From assembly GCA_020200235.1 (NCBI GenBank), contig JAIVJC010000134.1, positions 1 through 64,000 on the forward strand: DNA of 64,000 nucleotides, given 5' to 3'. The translations under genes were made by a program, and so were the position numbers. A model generated the notes under the pieces. It was given only the letters and a program-made list of their open reading frames with translations, was not told the origin of the DNA and made no database searches. Source of the DNA: Acidobacteriota bacterium. GTDB taxonomy: Bacteria > Acidobacteriota > Blastocatellia > Pyrinomonadales > Pyrinomonadaceae. Positions within the stretch are counted from its first letter, which is position 1; each line of letters starts with the position of its first letter. This document shows, piece after piece, positions 26,635 to 36,726 of the stretch.

Positions 26635-29600
26635 ATGAGTAATTCCAGAAGCAGAAGGGCAGTGGCTCTCGTCACGGCGCTCGCGCTCACCCTGGGCTTG
26701 TTGTTGCCCCTGTCGGTGACCCCGGCGATGGCGCAGGCCACGACGGGCGTGCTGACCGGCACGGTCGCCGACCCGCAGGGCGGCGCGATCGCCGGCGCAA
26801 AAGTCACCGCGAAGAATCAGGACACCGGCGTCTCGGTGGACACCGTCGCCAACGGCGAGGGGAATTACACGTTCCCGCAACTCGCGCCGGGCAGGTACAC
26901 CCTCACCGTCGAGGCGCAGGGCTTCAAGCGCTCCGAGGTGAAGGACGTCGACGTGCGCATCGGCACGACGATCAACCAGAACGTGGCGCTCGAGGCCGGC
27001 GCGATCACCGAGACCGTGACGGTCACGGCCGGCGGCGCCGAGGAGGTCGCGCAGACCACCTCGCAAATCTCTTCGAGCTTCGAGGCGCGCAAGGTCGAAG
27101 AGCTCCCGTCCAACGCGGCGGGCGGCGGCATCGACACGCTGGCGCTCTTGGCGCCCGGCGTCGTCCCCGGCTTCGGCAACGTGAATAACAACGGCACGAC
27201 GCTGTCAGTCAACGGCAACCGCGCGCGCTCGAACAACTTCACGCTCGACGGCACGGACAACAACGATCTGACCATCGGCGGCCCGAACTTCTTCGTCTCG
27301 AACCAGGATTCGGTGCAGGAGTTCCAGGTCATCACGAACAACTACGGGGCGCAGTACGGTCGCAACCAGGGCGCGATCATCAACATCGTGACCAAGGGCG
27401 GCACGAACGAGTTCCACGGCTCCGCCTTCGAGTTCCACCGCAACTCCTCGGCGCTCGACGCGAAGACGAACCTCCAGCGCGCCGATCCGAACCGCGGCAA
27501 GCGCGACAAGTTCATCTCGAACGTCTTCGGCGGCACTTTCGGCGGGCCCATCGTCAAGAACAAGGCGTTCTTCTTCGTTGACGGTCAGATGATCCGCCCG
27601 AACAAGGACAGCTTCAACGTCAAGTTCCGCTTCCAGAAGTCGCCCGAAACTAACTTCGTCTCGCAGTCGAACGGCTTCATCGGCGACATCCCGTTTTCCA
27701 GCCGCAACCTGAACGGCACTTACACGCGCCAGTTCGGCGGCAGCGTCACCAACGAGTTCAAAGCCGCGTGGCAGAAACTCTCGGTGCTGTTCGGCGGCTG
27801 CACGACCATTGGCACCGACCCGCTCAAGGGCTGCATCCCCAACCCGACGACCGACATCGGCAAGTCGTTCACTAACGTCAGCTTCAATTTCGTCGGCGCG
27901 GCCGGCACAGCCCTGCAGTCGGTCGGCCCCGCGACCAACGTGCCGCAGGGACGCCAGGTGAGAGTCGCGCAATTCGCCGACAACCTCTCGTGGGTCAAGG
28001 GTCGGCACACGATGGTGATGGGCGTTGACTACCGCAACCTGAACAACGCCGTCCCCTTCCTGCCCAACCTCAACGGCGCTTTCCGCTTCCCGTCGCCGAC
28101 GCGCATCGTCCAGAACTTCCCGGACCGCGTGATCGTCGGAGCGGGCGAGCCGGAGATCACCTACAAGGAGAACGATCAGTTCTACTACTTCCAGGACGAC
28201 TGGAAGGTGAAAGACAACCTGACCTTAAACCTCGGCATCCGCTACGAGTTCACGGGCCAGCCCATCAACACGCTGAACAAGATCACCACCGCGCGCGAGA
28301 GCAACCCTGCCACCGCGCTGTGGCGGCAGGATCTGCCGCTCTCGGTGCGCACCGTGCCGTTCATCCCGGCCGACAAGAACAACTTCGCGCCGAGAGTCGG
28401 CTTCGCCTACTCGCCGCGCTGGGGCACGGGTAGTTTCAACAAGCTGCTCTTCGGCGACTCGGACGCGACCGTCATCCGCGGCGGCTACTCCATCGCCTAC
28501 GACCCGGCGTTCTACAACATCCTGCTGAACGTCTCGACCTCCGCCCCGACCGTGTTTTTGAACACCATCAACAACACCGGGACGGCGGCGGCGCCGGGCT
28601 TCCGCCTGCCGGCGAACCCGACCGGCGACGTGGTGCGTAGCGCGCTCGGCTCGTTCATCCAGAAGAACACCTTTGATCCGCGGTTCTTCAGCCGCACCAT
28701 CGTGGGCAACGACTTCCACTCGCCCTACTCGCAGCAGTGGTCGTTCGGCGTGCAGCGGCAGTTCAACCGCAACAACGTCGGCGAGATCCGCTACGTCGGC
28801 AACCGCGGCGTCGGTCTCTTCACGACCGTCAACCGCAACCCGTTCATCGGTCGGGACGACACTGCCGCTGGTCGGGCGGCGAACGGTGGGCTGTACAACG
28901 GCTTCACCGTCGGTGGGATCACCTTCCCGAGCTTCAGGAACTTGCTCCCGCAGGGTGTCACGCCGCTCGTCTGCGTTGACGATCCGGCGACTCTCGACAA
29001 CGAGGGCATCTGCAACGGGCGCATCCAGCGCGCCGGCCTGATCCGCTCGCGCGAGAACACCGGCTTCTCCAACTACCACGGGCTTCAGACGCGCTACAAC
29101 GGGCGGCTGATGAACCAGCTCACCGTCGGCTTGTCCTACACCTTCAGCAAGACCATCGACACGTCGTCCGAGATCTTCGCGTTCGGCGAGAACGCGATCT
29201 CGAAGAACCCGTTCGACGTGACTCAGGGCGAGAAGGGCCTCTCCGGTAACGATCGCCGCCACGCCAGTGCGATGAACGTCATCTGGGACGTGCCCTACTT
29301 CAAGAGCCAGGAAGGCTTCGCCGGTCACGTGCTCGGCGGCTGGCAGGTCAACGCCGTCTACATTCTGGCGAGCGGACGACCCTTCACGCCGTCGCAGATC
29401 TTCAACGCGTTCGGGTTCATACCAACCTACCAGGACAACGGATTCGGGAACAGCTTCTTCGGGTTCGACTCCGTCCGTGCCTTCAGTGGTAACCCCAACG
29501 CGCCGCGCGACACGGTCGGCATCCACACCATCGACGCGGAGCTGATCTACGGGGCGTCGCCGAGCCCGACCGGGTTCTACTCGCTCAACGCGCTCAACAA

Positions 29601-29967
29601 CGGCATCGAGACGCCGGTGACTCCCGCTGATGTGCGCTTCATCATCAACCTGCCGGGCGCGGCGAAGTTCTTCAACAACCCGTTCGGCAACATCGGGCGC
29701 AACAGCGAGCGCGGCAAGGCGCTCAACCAGCTCAACCTCGGGTTCTTCAAGAACACGAAGGTCTTTGAGAGGGTGACCGTGCAGTTCCGCGCCGAGTTGT
29801 TCAACGCGCTGAACCACCCGAACCCCGGTTACGGCGTGGCTATTGAGAGCACACTGCCCGACACGTTCCTTGAGGACGCCGGTGCCCTCGGCAGCCGCTT
29901 CAACGTGCACAAGGATCAGTCGCTCAGCAGCCGCCGCGTCCAGTTGGGTCTTCGCATCATCTTCTAA
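26635..29967 (+). CDS. Oar-like TonB-dependent outer-membrane receptor (1110 aa)
   Basis: GGAGG lies just before the ATG. The signal peptide (about residues 1-33, ending VTPAMAQA) is followed by a carboxypeptidase-regulatory domain (LTGTVADPQGGAIAGAKVTA to about residue 120), a plug region (SVNGNRARSNNFTLDGTDNND) and a long beta-barrel with many Asn-rich loops. The protein ends in an aromatic strand (LGLRIIF). This is the Oar/TonB-receptor type numerous in Acidobacteriota, importing or binding large substrates. The segment after DGQMIRPNKDS seems shorter than expected for this family, so an in-frame deletion is possible but unproven. A terminator follows. Confidence 0.92.
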   Translation: MSNSRSRRAVALVTALALTLGLLLPLSVTPAMAQATTGVLTGTVADPQGGAIAGAKVTAKNQDTGVSVDTVANGEGNYTFPQLAPGRYTLTVEAQGFKRSEVKDVDVRIGTTINQNVALEAGAITETVTVTAGGAEEVAQTTSQISSSFEARKVEELPSNAAGGGIDTLALLAPGVVPGFGNVNNNGTTLSVNGNRARSNNFTLDGTDNNDLTIGGPNFFVSNQDSVQEFQVITNNYGAQYGRNQGAIINIVTKGGTNEFHGSAFEFHRNSSALDAKTNLQRADPNRGKRDKFISNVFGGTFGGPIVKNKAFFFVDGQMIRPNKDSFNVKFRFQKSPETNFVSQSNGFIGDIPFSSRNLNGTYTRQFGGSVTNEFKAAWQKLSVLFGGCTTIGTDPLKGCIPNPTTDIGKSFTNVSFNFVGAAGTALQSVGPATNVPQGRQVRVAQFADNLSWVKGRHTMVMGVDYRNLNNAVPFLPNLNGAFRFPSPTRIVQNFPDRVIVGAGEPEITYKENDQFYYFQDDWKVKDNLTLNLGIRYEFTGQPINTLNKITTARESNPATALWRQDLPLSVRTVPFIPADKNNFAPRVGFAYSPRWGTGSFNKLLFGDSDATVIRGGYSIAYDPAFYNILLNVSTSAPTVFLNTINNTGTAAAPGFRLPANPTGDVVRSALGSFIQKNTFDPRFFSRTIVGNDFHSPYSQQWSFGVQRQFNRNNVGEIRYVGNRGVGLFTTVNRNPFIGRDDTAAGRAANGGLYNGFTVGGITFPSFRNLLPQGVTPLVCVDDPATLDNEGICNGRIQRAGLIRSRENTGFSNYHGLQTRYNGRLMNQLTVGLSYTFSKTIDTSSEIFAFGENAISKNPFDVTQGEKGLSGNDRRHASAMNVIWDVPYFKSQEGFAGHVLGGWQVNAVYILASGRPFTPSQIFNAFGFIPTYQDNGFGNSFFGFDSVRAFSGNPNAPRDTVGIHTIDAELIYGASPSPTGFYSLNALNNGIETPVTPADVRFIINLPGAAKFFNNPFGNIGRNSERGKALNQLNLGFFKNTKVFERVTVQFRAELFNALNHPNPGYGVAIESTLPDTFLEDAGALGSRFNVHKDQSLSSRRVQLGLRIIF

Positions 29968-30004
29968 CGAAGGTGAGACTTTAGAGAACTAGCTTCTCTT
30001 TCGC

Positions 30005-30036
30005 GGGGAGGGGTCGAAAAGACCCCTCCCCTTTTT
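30005..30036 (+). terminator. Rho-independent terminator after the first TonB receptor
   Basis: GGGGAGGGGTC at 30005-30015 pairs perfectly with 30021-30031 across a five-base loop, followed by TTTTT. It lies 38 bp after the receptor stop. Confidence 0.88.
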
Positions 30037-30055
30037 GTTTATGATCCAATGAAGA

Positions 30056-30085
30056 GAGGGCGCGGGGAGAACTCCCCGCGCCCTC
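30056..30085 (-). terminator. GC-rich hairpin, possible terminator of the VWA gene
   Basis: GAGGGCGCGGGGAG at 30056-30069 pairs perfectly with 30072-30085 across two bases. It is 26 bp beyond the minus-strand VWA stop. There is only a weak pyrimidine run after it on that strand, so termination strength is uncertain. Confidence 0.55.
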
Positions 30086-30110
30086 AAGTTTTCCGCGCCG
30101 CGCCGCTCGG

Positions 30111-32102
30111 TCAGTTCGTCACCGTGAAGTCGATGCTGCGCGAGATGACCTGCCGCTTCTTGTCGGCGAGCGGGTCGGTGACGACGAGCGTCAGCACGTA
30201 GCGGCCGGGGTTGACCTTCGAGAGCCCCAACTGCCCGATCTTGACGAGCTGACCCGGCTCCGCGCCCTTCGCCTCCACCGGCTGCTCCGGCTCCTGGAAG
30301 AGCACCTTGCCGCCCTGGCTGACGATGAGCCGCGAGCGCAGTTGCGGCTTGCCGCCCTCGCCCGCCTTCGGGTTGTAGATGATCGCGGCGTAGCGCAGGT
30401 CGTGCCTGCGCGAGATGGCGCGCGACGCCGACAGCGAGACGGGCGTCTTCGAGCCCGGCGAGTCCAGGCTGTAGAGGAGGATGCTGCTCATCGTCAACTG
30501 CTTGTTCGAGAGATCGGGCACCTCGAAGTAGCGCGAGACCGTGCCGAGGCTCCCCGTGCCCACCTCGCGCACGACCAGGCGCACCTGGTAGTAGCCGGGC
30601 GCGAGCTGCGTGCTCGCCGTGTAGCCGAGCCCCGCGGCGAGGGCGCGGCGGTAGTCTTCCTCGGTGAGGTCGGCGGTGACGGTCTGGCTGATGCCGCCGC
30701 GGTTGCGCCCCGCCTGATCGAAGACGAAGCCGACCACCTCGAACGCGGCGTGGTACTTCCCTTCCGGCGTGCGCTCGAACTTGAGCTTGTGCGCGTCGAT
30801 CTGGGCGTTGATGTCGAGCTGCGCCTGGTTGCTTGCCGGCACGAAGCGGTACTGGAGATCAGCCGACACGTCGAGATCGCGCCGGGCGACGGGCGAGCGC
30901 GCGGCGCGGATGATATCGTCCTCCTTAGTGCGGGCCACCGGCGCGCGCTCCTCGCGTGCGAAGAAGCCCTCGGCAGTCGAGACGCGCGCGCCGGGGCGGC
31001 GCACCCTGACCTCGATCTTGTGGAACTTGTTGTCGAACCTCTCGGACGGGCGGAAGGCGAGGCGGTAGTAGGCGCGGCTGCGCGCGAGCACGCGGTCGAG
31101 CGCGTTGCCGAAGTTGTTCACGTTGACGACTGCGAGACCGCCCGTCGTGCCGGCGAGCGCGCGCAGCGTGAGCTGTTCGGTGAGCGACCGCTCGCCCAGC
31201 AGCAGCGGATCGACGCGCCCCGCGGTGTTCGATCCGGCGCGCGTCAGGTCGAAGAGCGGCAGCCCGCCGGAGATGAGCACGAGGTTCTTGCGCCCCGGAA
31301 TCTGGCGCAGGCTGTCGACGACCTGGTTCGAGACCGACAGGGCGACGAGCGCGCGCGGCACCTGGTTCGTCCCCTCGCTCGGCCCCTCGATGGTGTCCGA
31401 AGGGCTGCCGACGGTGTCGGTCGCCGTCGCCACGCCGGTGCCGGCGACATCGACGGCGACTTGCGGGGGACCGATCGCGCCTGTCCCCTCCGAGGAGAGC
31501 GCGAGGTAGGGCGGGATCGACCGCACCGAGAGCTGCGCCACGGCGCGGCGCAGAATCTGCTTGTCGTTGGTGAACTGTTCGAGCAGTCCCTGCCCGCCGA
31601 CGGTGCGGACGACTGCGACCAGATCACCCTCCTGCATCTTGTTGTCGATGAAGTCGGTGAGCATCAGGCGCACGCGCGCGAAGTCGGCGGCCGGGATCGT
31701 CACGTCGTCGACGACGAAGGCGACGACGCGGCGCACGTCCCGCGCCGAGAGATCGCGCGCGACCGAGGTGTCGACGCCCGGCGCGATCTTCACGGCGTTC
31801 GCGCCGGCGCCCGCGAGCGCGCCCTCGGTGCGCCGCCCGGCGTCGACGCTGACGAACTCCAGGAACTGTAGCTCCTGCTTCTTGCCGCCGTCGTAGACTT
31901 CGAAGTCGGACATCTTCAGATCGGTGATGGGCTGATCGTTTTTGTCCAAGACGACGGCGTCAACCTGCACCAGCTCGGTCGTGATGCGCAGCACCTCCTC
32001 GTCGCCGGGCTGCGGCGGAGGGGGCTGCTGCGGTTGCTGTGCCTGAGCCGCGGTGCTGAGCGTGATGGACAGGCAGAGGTAGCAAGCTAGAACTTTTCTC
32101 AT
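30111..32102 (-). CDS. Secreted VWA-domain protein of the acidobacterial type
   Basis: A 663-residue protein: signal peptide (LACYLCLSITLSTAAQAQ), a Gln/Pro-rich linker, VQVDAVVLDKNDQPITDLKMSDFEVYDGGKKQE (joined here only to show order: a short beta module before the VWA domain), then the VWA fold with AFVVDDVTIPA as the metal-site strand and KNLVLISGGLPLFD. The C-terminal half is beta-rich. VWA domains bind metal and protein partners. The part between SGGLPLFD and SLTEQLTLRALAG looks shorter than in relatives I recall, possibly an in-frame loss. It sits between two Oar-like receptors. Confidence 0.85.
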   Translation of the reverse strand: MRKVLACYLCLSITLSTAAQAQQPQQPPPPQPGDEEVLRITTELVQVDAVVLDKNDQPITDLKMSDFEVYDGGKKQELQFLEFVSVDAGRRTEGALAGAGANAVKIAPGVDTSVARDLSARDVRRVVAFVVDDVTIPAADFARVRLMLTDFIDNKMQEGDLVAVVRTVGGQGLLEQFTNDKQILRRAVAQLSVRSIPPYLALSSEGTGAIGPPQVAVDVAGTGVATATDTVGSPSDTIEGPSEGTNQVPRALVALSVSNQVVDSLRQIPGRKNLVLISGGLPLFDLTRAGSNTAGRVDPLLLGERSLTEQLTLRALAGTTGGLAVVNVNNFGNALDRVLARSRAYYRLAFRPSERFDNKFHKIEVRVRRPGARVSTAEGFFAREERAPVARTKEDDIIRAARSPVARRDLDVSADLQYRFVPASNQAQLDINAQIDAHKLKFERTPEGKYHAAFEVVGFVFDQAGRNRGGISQTVTADLTEEDYRRALAAGLGYTASTQLAPGYYQVRLVVREVGTGSLGTVSRYFEVPDLSNKQLTMSSILLYSLDSPGSKTPVSLSASRAISRRHDLRYAAIIYNPKAGEGGKPQLRSRLIVSQGGKVLFQEPEQPVEAKGAEPGQLVKIGQLGLSKVNPGRYVLTLVVTDPLADKKRQVISRSIDFTVTN

Positions 32103-32612
32103 CTTCGTCTCCTCAAGCGTAAAGCTGATGCGGGGCGTCGCACCCGTCGCGAGTCAGGGGGGTCTGGGGTGGCGCGATTATAATTCAACCGCCGCGTTTC
32201 GGCACGCTCATTCCGCGCTTGCGCTTTTAGTTAAATTCGATTAAAACTCACGCGCTTCAGGGCACCCGTCACGGCGGCACGTTTTCCAGAAATCGCAATC
32301 GAAAATTCAGAAAATTGGAGGAACGCGCCCGCCGCGCTCCGCCCGCCCCGACGAACTTTCAACGGGCAGAATCATTTAACTCACGGCGCGAAGCTGGCAT
32401 AACGCTTGCATCTTTCATGACGGTTGATCCTTCGCACTGCATTCCTAAGTCCTTATCGGGTGTCGGGAATTAGTAAATTTCTTCTACCGCACTTTTCGTT
32501 TCGACACAGACGACTCGCCCTCGAAGGGAACCGCAAGCGCGAGTTAACACGCAACACAGTATGGAAGTCGTAAGGCTTCGAACCACTTTTCTCTCTCTGG
32601 AGGAGACCCAGC
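32103..32612. other. Divergent intergenic region, about 510 bp
   Basis: Lower G+C than the genes around it. It contains a perfect TATAAT for the VWA gene (minus strand, 32177-32182). The receptor ribosome-binding site GGAGGAG lies at about 32599-32605. No gene or heptamer repeat is seen. Confidence 0.6.
32177..32206 (-). promoter_or_regulatory. Possible promoter of the VWA gene
   Basis: On the minus strand a perfect -10 hexamer TATAAT lies at 32177-32182, about 75 bp before the VWA start codon. At 17 bp spacing the -35 position reads GTGCCG, a poor match. Confidence 0.4.
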
Positions 32613-35600
32613 ATGAAGCAAGTTTTACTGAGATCAGCATCTGCCTGCGTGATTTTCGCGCTGTGCAGCCTACTGGCATTTGGCCAGGGGACGACCACGA
32701 CCGGATCGATTACAGGGTCTGTGACCGACCCGACCGGCTCCGTGGTCGCGGGGGCGAGCGTCCTCGTTAAGAATAACGCCACTCAGGTCGAGTACACGGC
32801 GGAGACTTCCGACAACGGTACGTTCTCGGTCCTGGCGCTGGGCACCGGCCTCTACACCGTTACGATCACCGCCCCCGGCTTCAAGCGGGCGGTCGCCAGC
32901 GAGGTGAAGGTCGACGTCGGTAAGACCTCCAGCATCAACGTCGCGCTCGAGCTCGGCGCGGTCACCGAGACGGTGACAGTCGTGGCGACCGGCGAGTTGC
33001 TACAGTCGCAGAGCGCGAACATCGCCAGCACCATCACGGGGCGGCAGATCACAGACCTGCCTTACGCATCCCGTAACGCGCTCGACGTCGTGCTGTTCCT
33101 GCCGGGAACCGCCACGGTCGGACGCCCGCGTTCGTCCTCCGTCAACGGCCTCCCGAAGGGCGCGCTCAACATCACGCTCGACGGCGTGCAGGTTCAGGAC
33201 CCGCTCCTGAAGAACAGCGACGGGTTCTTCACCTACATTCAGCCGAAGACCGACGCCATCGAAGAGGTCACGCTCTCTTCGGCGACCCCCGGCTCCGAGA
33301 GCGCCGGCGGCGGCGCCATTCAGATCAAGTTCGCCACGCGCCAGGGCTCGTCCGAGTTTCACGGCAGCGGCTACATCTACCACCGGAACTCCTTCTTCAA
33401 CGCGAACTACTGGTTCAACAACAGGGACCTCAGAGAAGACCCGGTCGATCACAAAGCGCCGCGCAACCGCGTGCTGCTGACGCAGCCCGGCATCCGCATC
33501 GGCGGTCCCATCCGGATTCCCGGACTGATCAAGAATAACGAGACGGCGTTCTTCTTCGTCAACTACGAAGAGTTCAGACTGCCGGAGAGCTTCACGAGGC
33601 AGCGCACCATCCTCTCGACGGAAGCCCTCAACGGGACCTTCCAGTATGATCGAACCACTTCGAACACACTGCCGGCAGTGGGTAGCTGTGTTCCACACCC
33701 CACTAACCCCGCTCAACAGCGGTGCAGCGTGCCTCTGCTCACCCTCGCAGCCGCGCGCGGATTCACGGGAACACAGGACCCGACGATCAGCGCCCTTCTC
33801 GCCGCGATCCAAGCGTCGACGAGCAACGGCGGCGTGGCGGCTCTCGCCGATCCCAACCTGAAGCAGTTCAGCTTCATCAACACGGGCGGGCAGACGCGCA
33901 GGTTCCCGACCGTGAACCTGACCTGGAACGTCACGAAGAGTCACCAGCTCACGAACGTCTGGAACTACCAGGACTTCGCGTCGGTGGTGGACTTCCTCAA
34001 CAACGCCGACCCCAGGTTCCCCGGCTTCCCGAATTTCGGAAGCCAGTCGTCGAACCGCTTCTCCAATTCGACGACTCTCGTCTCTAAGGTGACCAACTCC
34101 ATCTCCAACGAGGCGCGCTTCGCGCTCGTCGGCGGCACGGTGGTCTTCTTCCCGGAGACGAACCTCGCGCAGTTCGCCAATCAGGGCGGCTTCAACTTAG
34201 GGATCGGCGCCGCCGGCATCACGACGGCGACGGCGGTCAACTCACCGCAGCGTCGCAACAGCCCCGTCCAGACTTTCACCGACAACCTCAACTGGGGCAA
34301 GGGCAACCACAGTTTGACCTTCGGCGGGAGTTTCTCGCGCACCAACCTCTTCAGTTACTTCCCGAACGGCGGTCTCGCCCGGGGCGTGACCCTCGGCATC
34401 GACACGAGCTTAGACCCCGCACGCGTTCTGTTCGACGCCACCAACTTCCCCGGCGCGAATACCACCCAGCTCGCGAACGCGAGGGGCATCTACGCCACCC
34501 TCGTCGGGCGGGTCACGGGCGTCGGCGGGACGGCCGTGCAGGACGAGGACTTGAAGTACACGCTGCAGGGCAACATCGTCGAGCGTGCCGGGCAGAAGGC
34601 CTGGGGCGTGTACGCCCAGGATCAGTACCGCTTCCGCCCCAACGTCACCCTCACCTACGGGCTCCGCTACGAGCTGCAAGGTCCCTACTACGCGAAGAAC
34701 AACGCGTACACCGTGCCGCTCAGCTTCGACAACATCTTCGGCTGCTCGGGCCCGAACAACTTCTTCCACCCGGATGGTTGCACGAACCCGAAGACGCAGG
34801 TGCAGAGGTTGGAGCCGGGATCGAACGCCTACAACACTGACAAGAACAACTTCGCCCCGAACGCGGGCATCGCTTACAGCCCCGACTGGAAGAGCGGGTT
34901 CATGCACCGCATCTTCGGCGACAGCGGTCAGAGCGTGCTGCGCGCCGGCTTCTCGGTCGCTTACACGCAGGACGGCACCAACGTCGGCTCTACGGGTCTG
35001 GGCACGAACCCGGGTGCTTTCTTCAGCGTCGCCCGCAACACGGGAAACAACACGGTGGCCAACGGCGGTGCCTGCGACACCTGCCTGACTCCCGGCACGC
35101 TGTTCAGGAACGGGCTTCCGACGCCGGTGATCAACACGCCGACCTTCCCGTACACTCCGGGCACCGCCGAGCAGGCGATTGCCTTCACCCCGAACCTGCG
35201 CACCGGCTACGTCATGTCGTGGTCGGGCGGCTTCCAGCGTGAGCTCATGAAGGACACGGTGTTCGAAGCGCGCTACGTCGGAAACCGAGCCCGCAAACTC
35301 GCGCGCCTCTTCTTCATCAACGAGGTCAACACGATCGAGAACGGGTTCATCAACGAGTTCCGGCTGGCGCAGCAGAACCTGATCGCCAACAACGCTTTCA
35401 CCGTCACCAGCCCGACCGGCGTCGTGACAAGGCCGCGAGCCGGCAGCTTCGCTTACTTCGGTCCCAACACAGGGACTTCGCCGCTGCCGATCTACTTCGC
35501 TTACTTCCAGGGTCAGCCGGTGGCGAACGCCACCAACCCGGCGCTCTACACCTCGACGAACTTCGCGAGCACGACGTTCTCGACCAGCTTGCTGGGAGTG

Positions 35601-36611
35601 GCGGCGAGCCCGACGGGAGCTGCCGGAGCCCTGTCCGGCAACGCCGCCTCGCGCGACCGCGCGATCACCGCCGGACTGCCGCGGAACTTCTTCGTGGTCA
35701 ACCCGGACCTGCCCGGCGGGGCGTTCATCATCGACAACTCGGCGATTTCCACCTACGACGCGCTGCAGATCGAATTGCGCCGCCGCATGTCGAGGGGCCT
35801 GCTGCTCCAGGCGAACTACACCTTCGGCAAGTCTCTGACGACCGCCGCGGCGAGCAGCTCGATCTCGCAGTCGAACTACGTGAGTCTGCGAGACCCGTCG
35901 CTCAACAAGACGAACTCGCCCTTCGACCTCCGCCACTCGTTCAAGGGCGACTTCATCTACGAGATGCCTTTCGGCAAGGGCCGGATGCTCTTCGGTGATG
36001 TCGGCAACAAGATGAACTGGCTGGTCGGCGGCTGGGGCTTGAACGGGACGTTCCGCGTCCAGAGCGGCTCGCCGTTCAACCTCGGCAACGTCCAGCTGGT
36101 CAACATGACCCGCGAAGACTTGCAGAACATGGTCGAAATCCGCAAGGAGCCGACGGCTGTCTACTTCCTGCCGCAGAACGTGATCGACAACACGATCAGG
36201 GCGTTCAGCCTCAGCACGACCTCGGCGAACGGCTACTCGGGCACGCCTCCCGATCTGACGCAGCCCTTCATCGCCCCGGCCGGCTTCGGCAACTGCCAGG
36301 CGAGGTTCAACGGCGAGTGCGGCGCGAGCAACGTGATCCTCTACGGACCGCGTTTCACCCGCATCGACCTCAGCCTCGTTAAGAAGCTGAGGTTCACCGA
36401 GAACACGAACCTCGAGTTCCGCGTCGAAGCGCTGAACGCGATCAACAACATCAACTTCAAGGTCGGAAGTTTCGCGAGCGACGTGACGAGTCTCGCCGGC
36501 ACCTACTCTTCGCCCGATTTCGGCAAGACGACGGTCGCCTACCAGGACACGTCCACGACGACTGATCCGGGCGGACGCCTGATTCAGTTCGTCCTCCGCT
36601 TAAACTTCTAA
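32613..36611 (+). CDS. Oar-like TonB-dependent outer-membrane receptor (1332 aa)
   Basis: A signal peptide (SACVIFALCSLLAFGQ) is followed by a regulatory beta-sandwich (ITGSVTDPTGSVVAGASVLV), a plug (GRQITDLPYASRNALDVVLF, SVNGLPKGALNITLDGVQVQ) and a barrel of about 1100 residues ending RLIQFVLRLNF, an aromatic-terminated last strand as in outer-membrane proteins. It is longer than the first receptor and clearly not a recent duplicate. A strong GGAGGAG site is upstream. The substrate is unknown; the nearby Tat-exported proteins may act with it. A terminator follows. Confidence 0.93.
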   Translation: MKQVLLRSASACVIFALCSLLAFGQGTTTTGSITGSVTDPTGSVVAGASVLVKNNATQVEYTAETSDNGTFSVLALGTGLYTVTITAPGFKRAVASEVKVDVGKTSSINVALELGAVTETVTVVATGELLQSQSANIASTITGRQITDLPYASRNALDVVLFLPGTATVGRPRSSSVNGLPKGALNITLDGVQVQDPLLKNSDGFFTYIQPKTDAIEEVTLSSATPGSESAGGGAIQIKFATRQGSSEFHGSGYIYHRNSFFNANYWFNNRDLREDPVDHKAPRNRVLLTQPGIRIGGPIRIPGLIKNNETAFFFVNYEEFRLPESFTRQRTILSTEALNGTFQYDRTTSNTLPAVGSCVPHPTNPAQQRCSVPLLTLAAARGFTGTQDPTISALLAAIQASTSNGGVAALADPNLKQFSFINTGGQTRRFPTVNLTWNVTKSHQLTNVWNYQDFASVVDFLNNADPRFPGFPNFGSQSSNRFSNSTTLVSKVTNSISNEARFALVGGTVVFFPETNLAQFANQGGFNLGIGAAGITTATAVNSPQRRNSPVQTFTDNLNWGKGNHSLTFGGSFSRTNLFSYFPNGGLARGVTLGIDTSLDPARVLFDATNFPGANTTQLANARGIYATLVGRVTGVGGTAVQDEDLKYTLQGNIVERAGQKAWGVYAQDQYRFRPNVTLTYGLRYELQGPYYAKNNAYTVPLSFDNIFGCSGPNNFFHPDGCTNPKTQVQRLEPGSNAYNTDKNNFAPNAGIAYSPDWKSGFMHRIFGDSGQSVLRAGFSVAYTQDGTNVGSTGLGTNPGAFFSVARNTGNNTVANGGACDTCLTPGTLFRNGLPTPVINTPTFPYTPGTAEQAIAFTPNLRTGYVMSWSGGFQRELMKDTVFEARYVGNRARKLARLFFINEVNTIENGFINEFRLAQQNLIANNAFTVTSPTGVVTRPRAGSFAYFGPNTGTSPLPIYFAYFQGQPVANATNPALYTSTNFASTTFSTSLLGVAASPTGAAGALSGNAASRDRAITAGLPRNFFVVNPDLPGGAFIIDNSAISTYDALQIELRRRMSRGLLLQANYTFGKSLTTAAASSSISQSNYVSLRDPSLNKTNSPFDLRHSFKGDFIYEMPFGKGRMLFGDVGNKMNWLVGGWGLNGTFRVQSGSPFNLGNVQLVNMTREDLQNMVEIRKEPTAVYFLPQNVIDNTIRAFSLSTTSANGYSGTPPDLTQPFIAPAGFGNCQARFNGECGASNVILYGPRFTRIDLSLVKKLRFTENTNLEFRVEALNAINNINFKVGSFASDVTSLAGTYSSPDFGKTTVAYQDTSTTTDPGGRLIQFVLRLNF

Positions 36612-36631
36612 CTCTTGATCCAACCACCAGA

Positions 36632-36670
36632 GGGGAGAGGCGCGGGTTTCCGCGCTTCTCCCCTTCTTTC
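36632..36670 (+). terminator. Rho-independent terminator after the second TonB receptor
   Basis: GGGGAGAGGCGCGG at 36632-36645 pairs with 36650-36663 with one wobble or mismatch, followed by a pyrimidine-rich run. It lies 21 bp after the stop. Confidence 0.75.
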
Positions 36671-36726
36671 CCTCCCCTTCACACATCTCCCATGAATTTC
36701 CGGCGTGGGAATCCCAGAGTCTCCAC

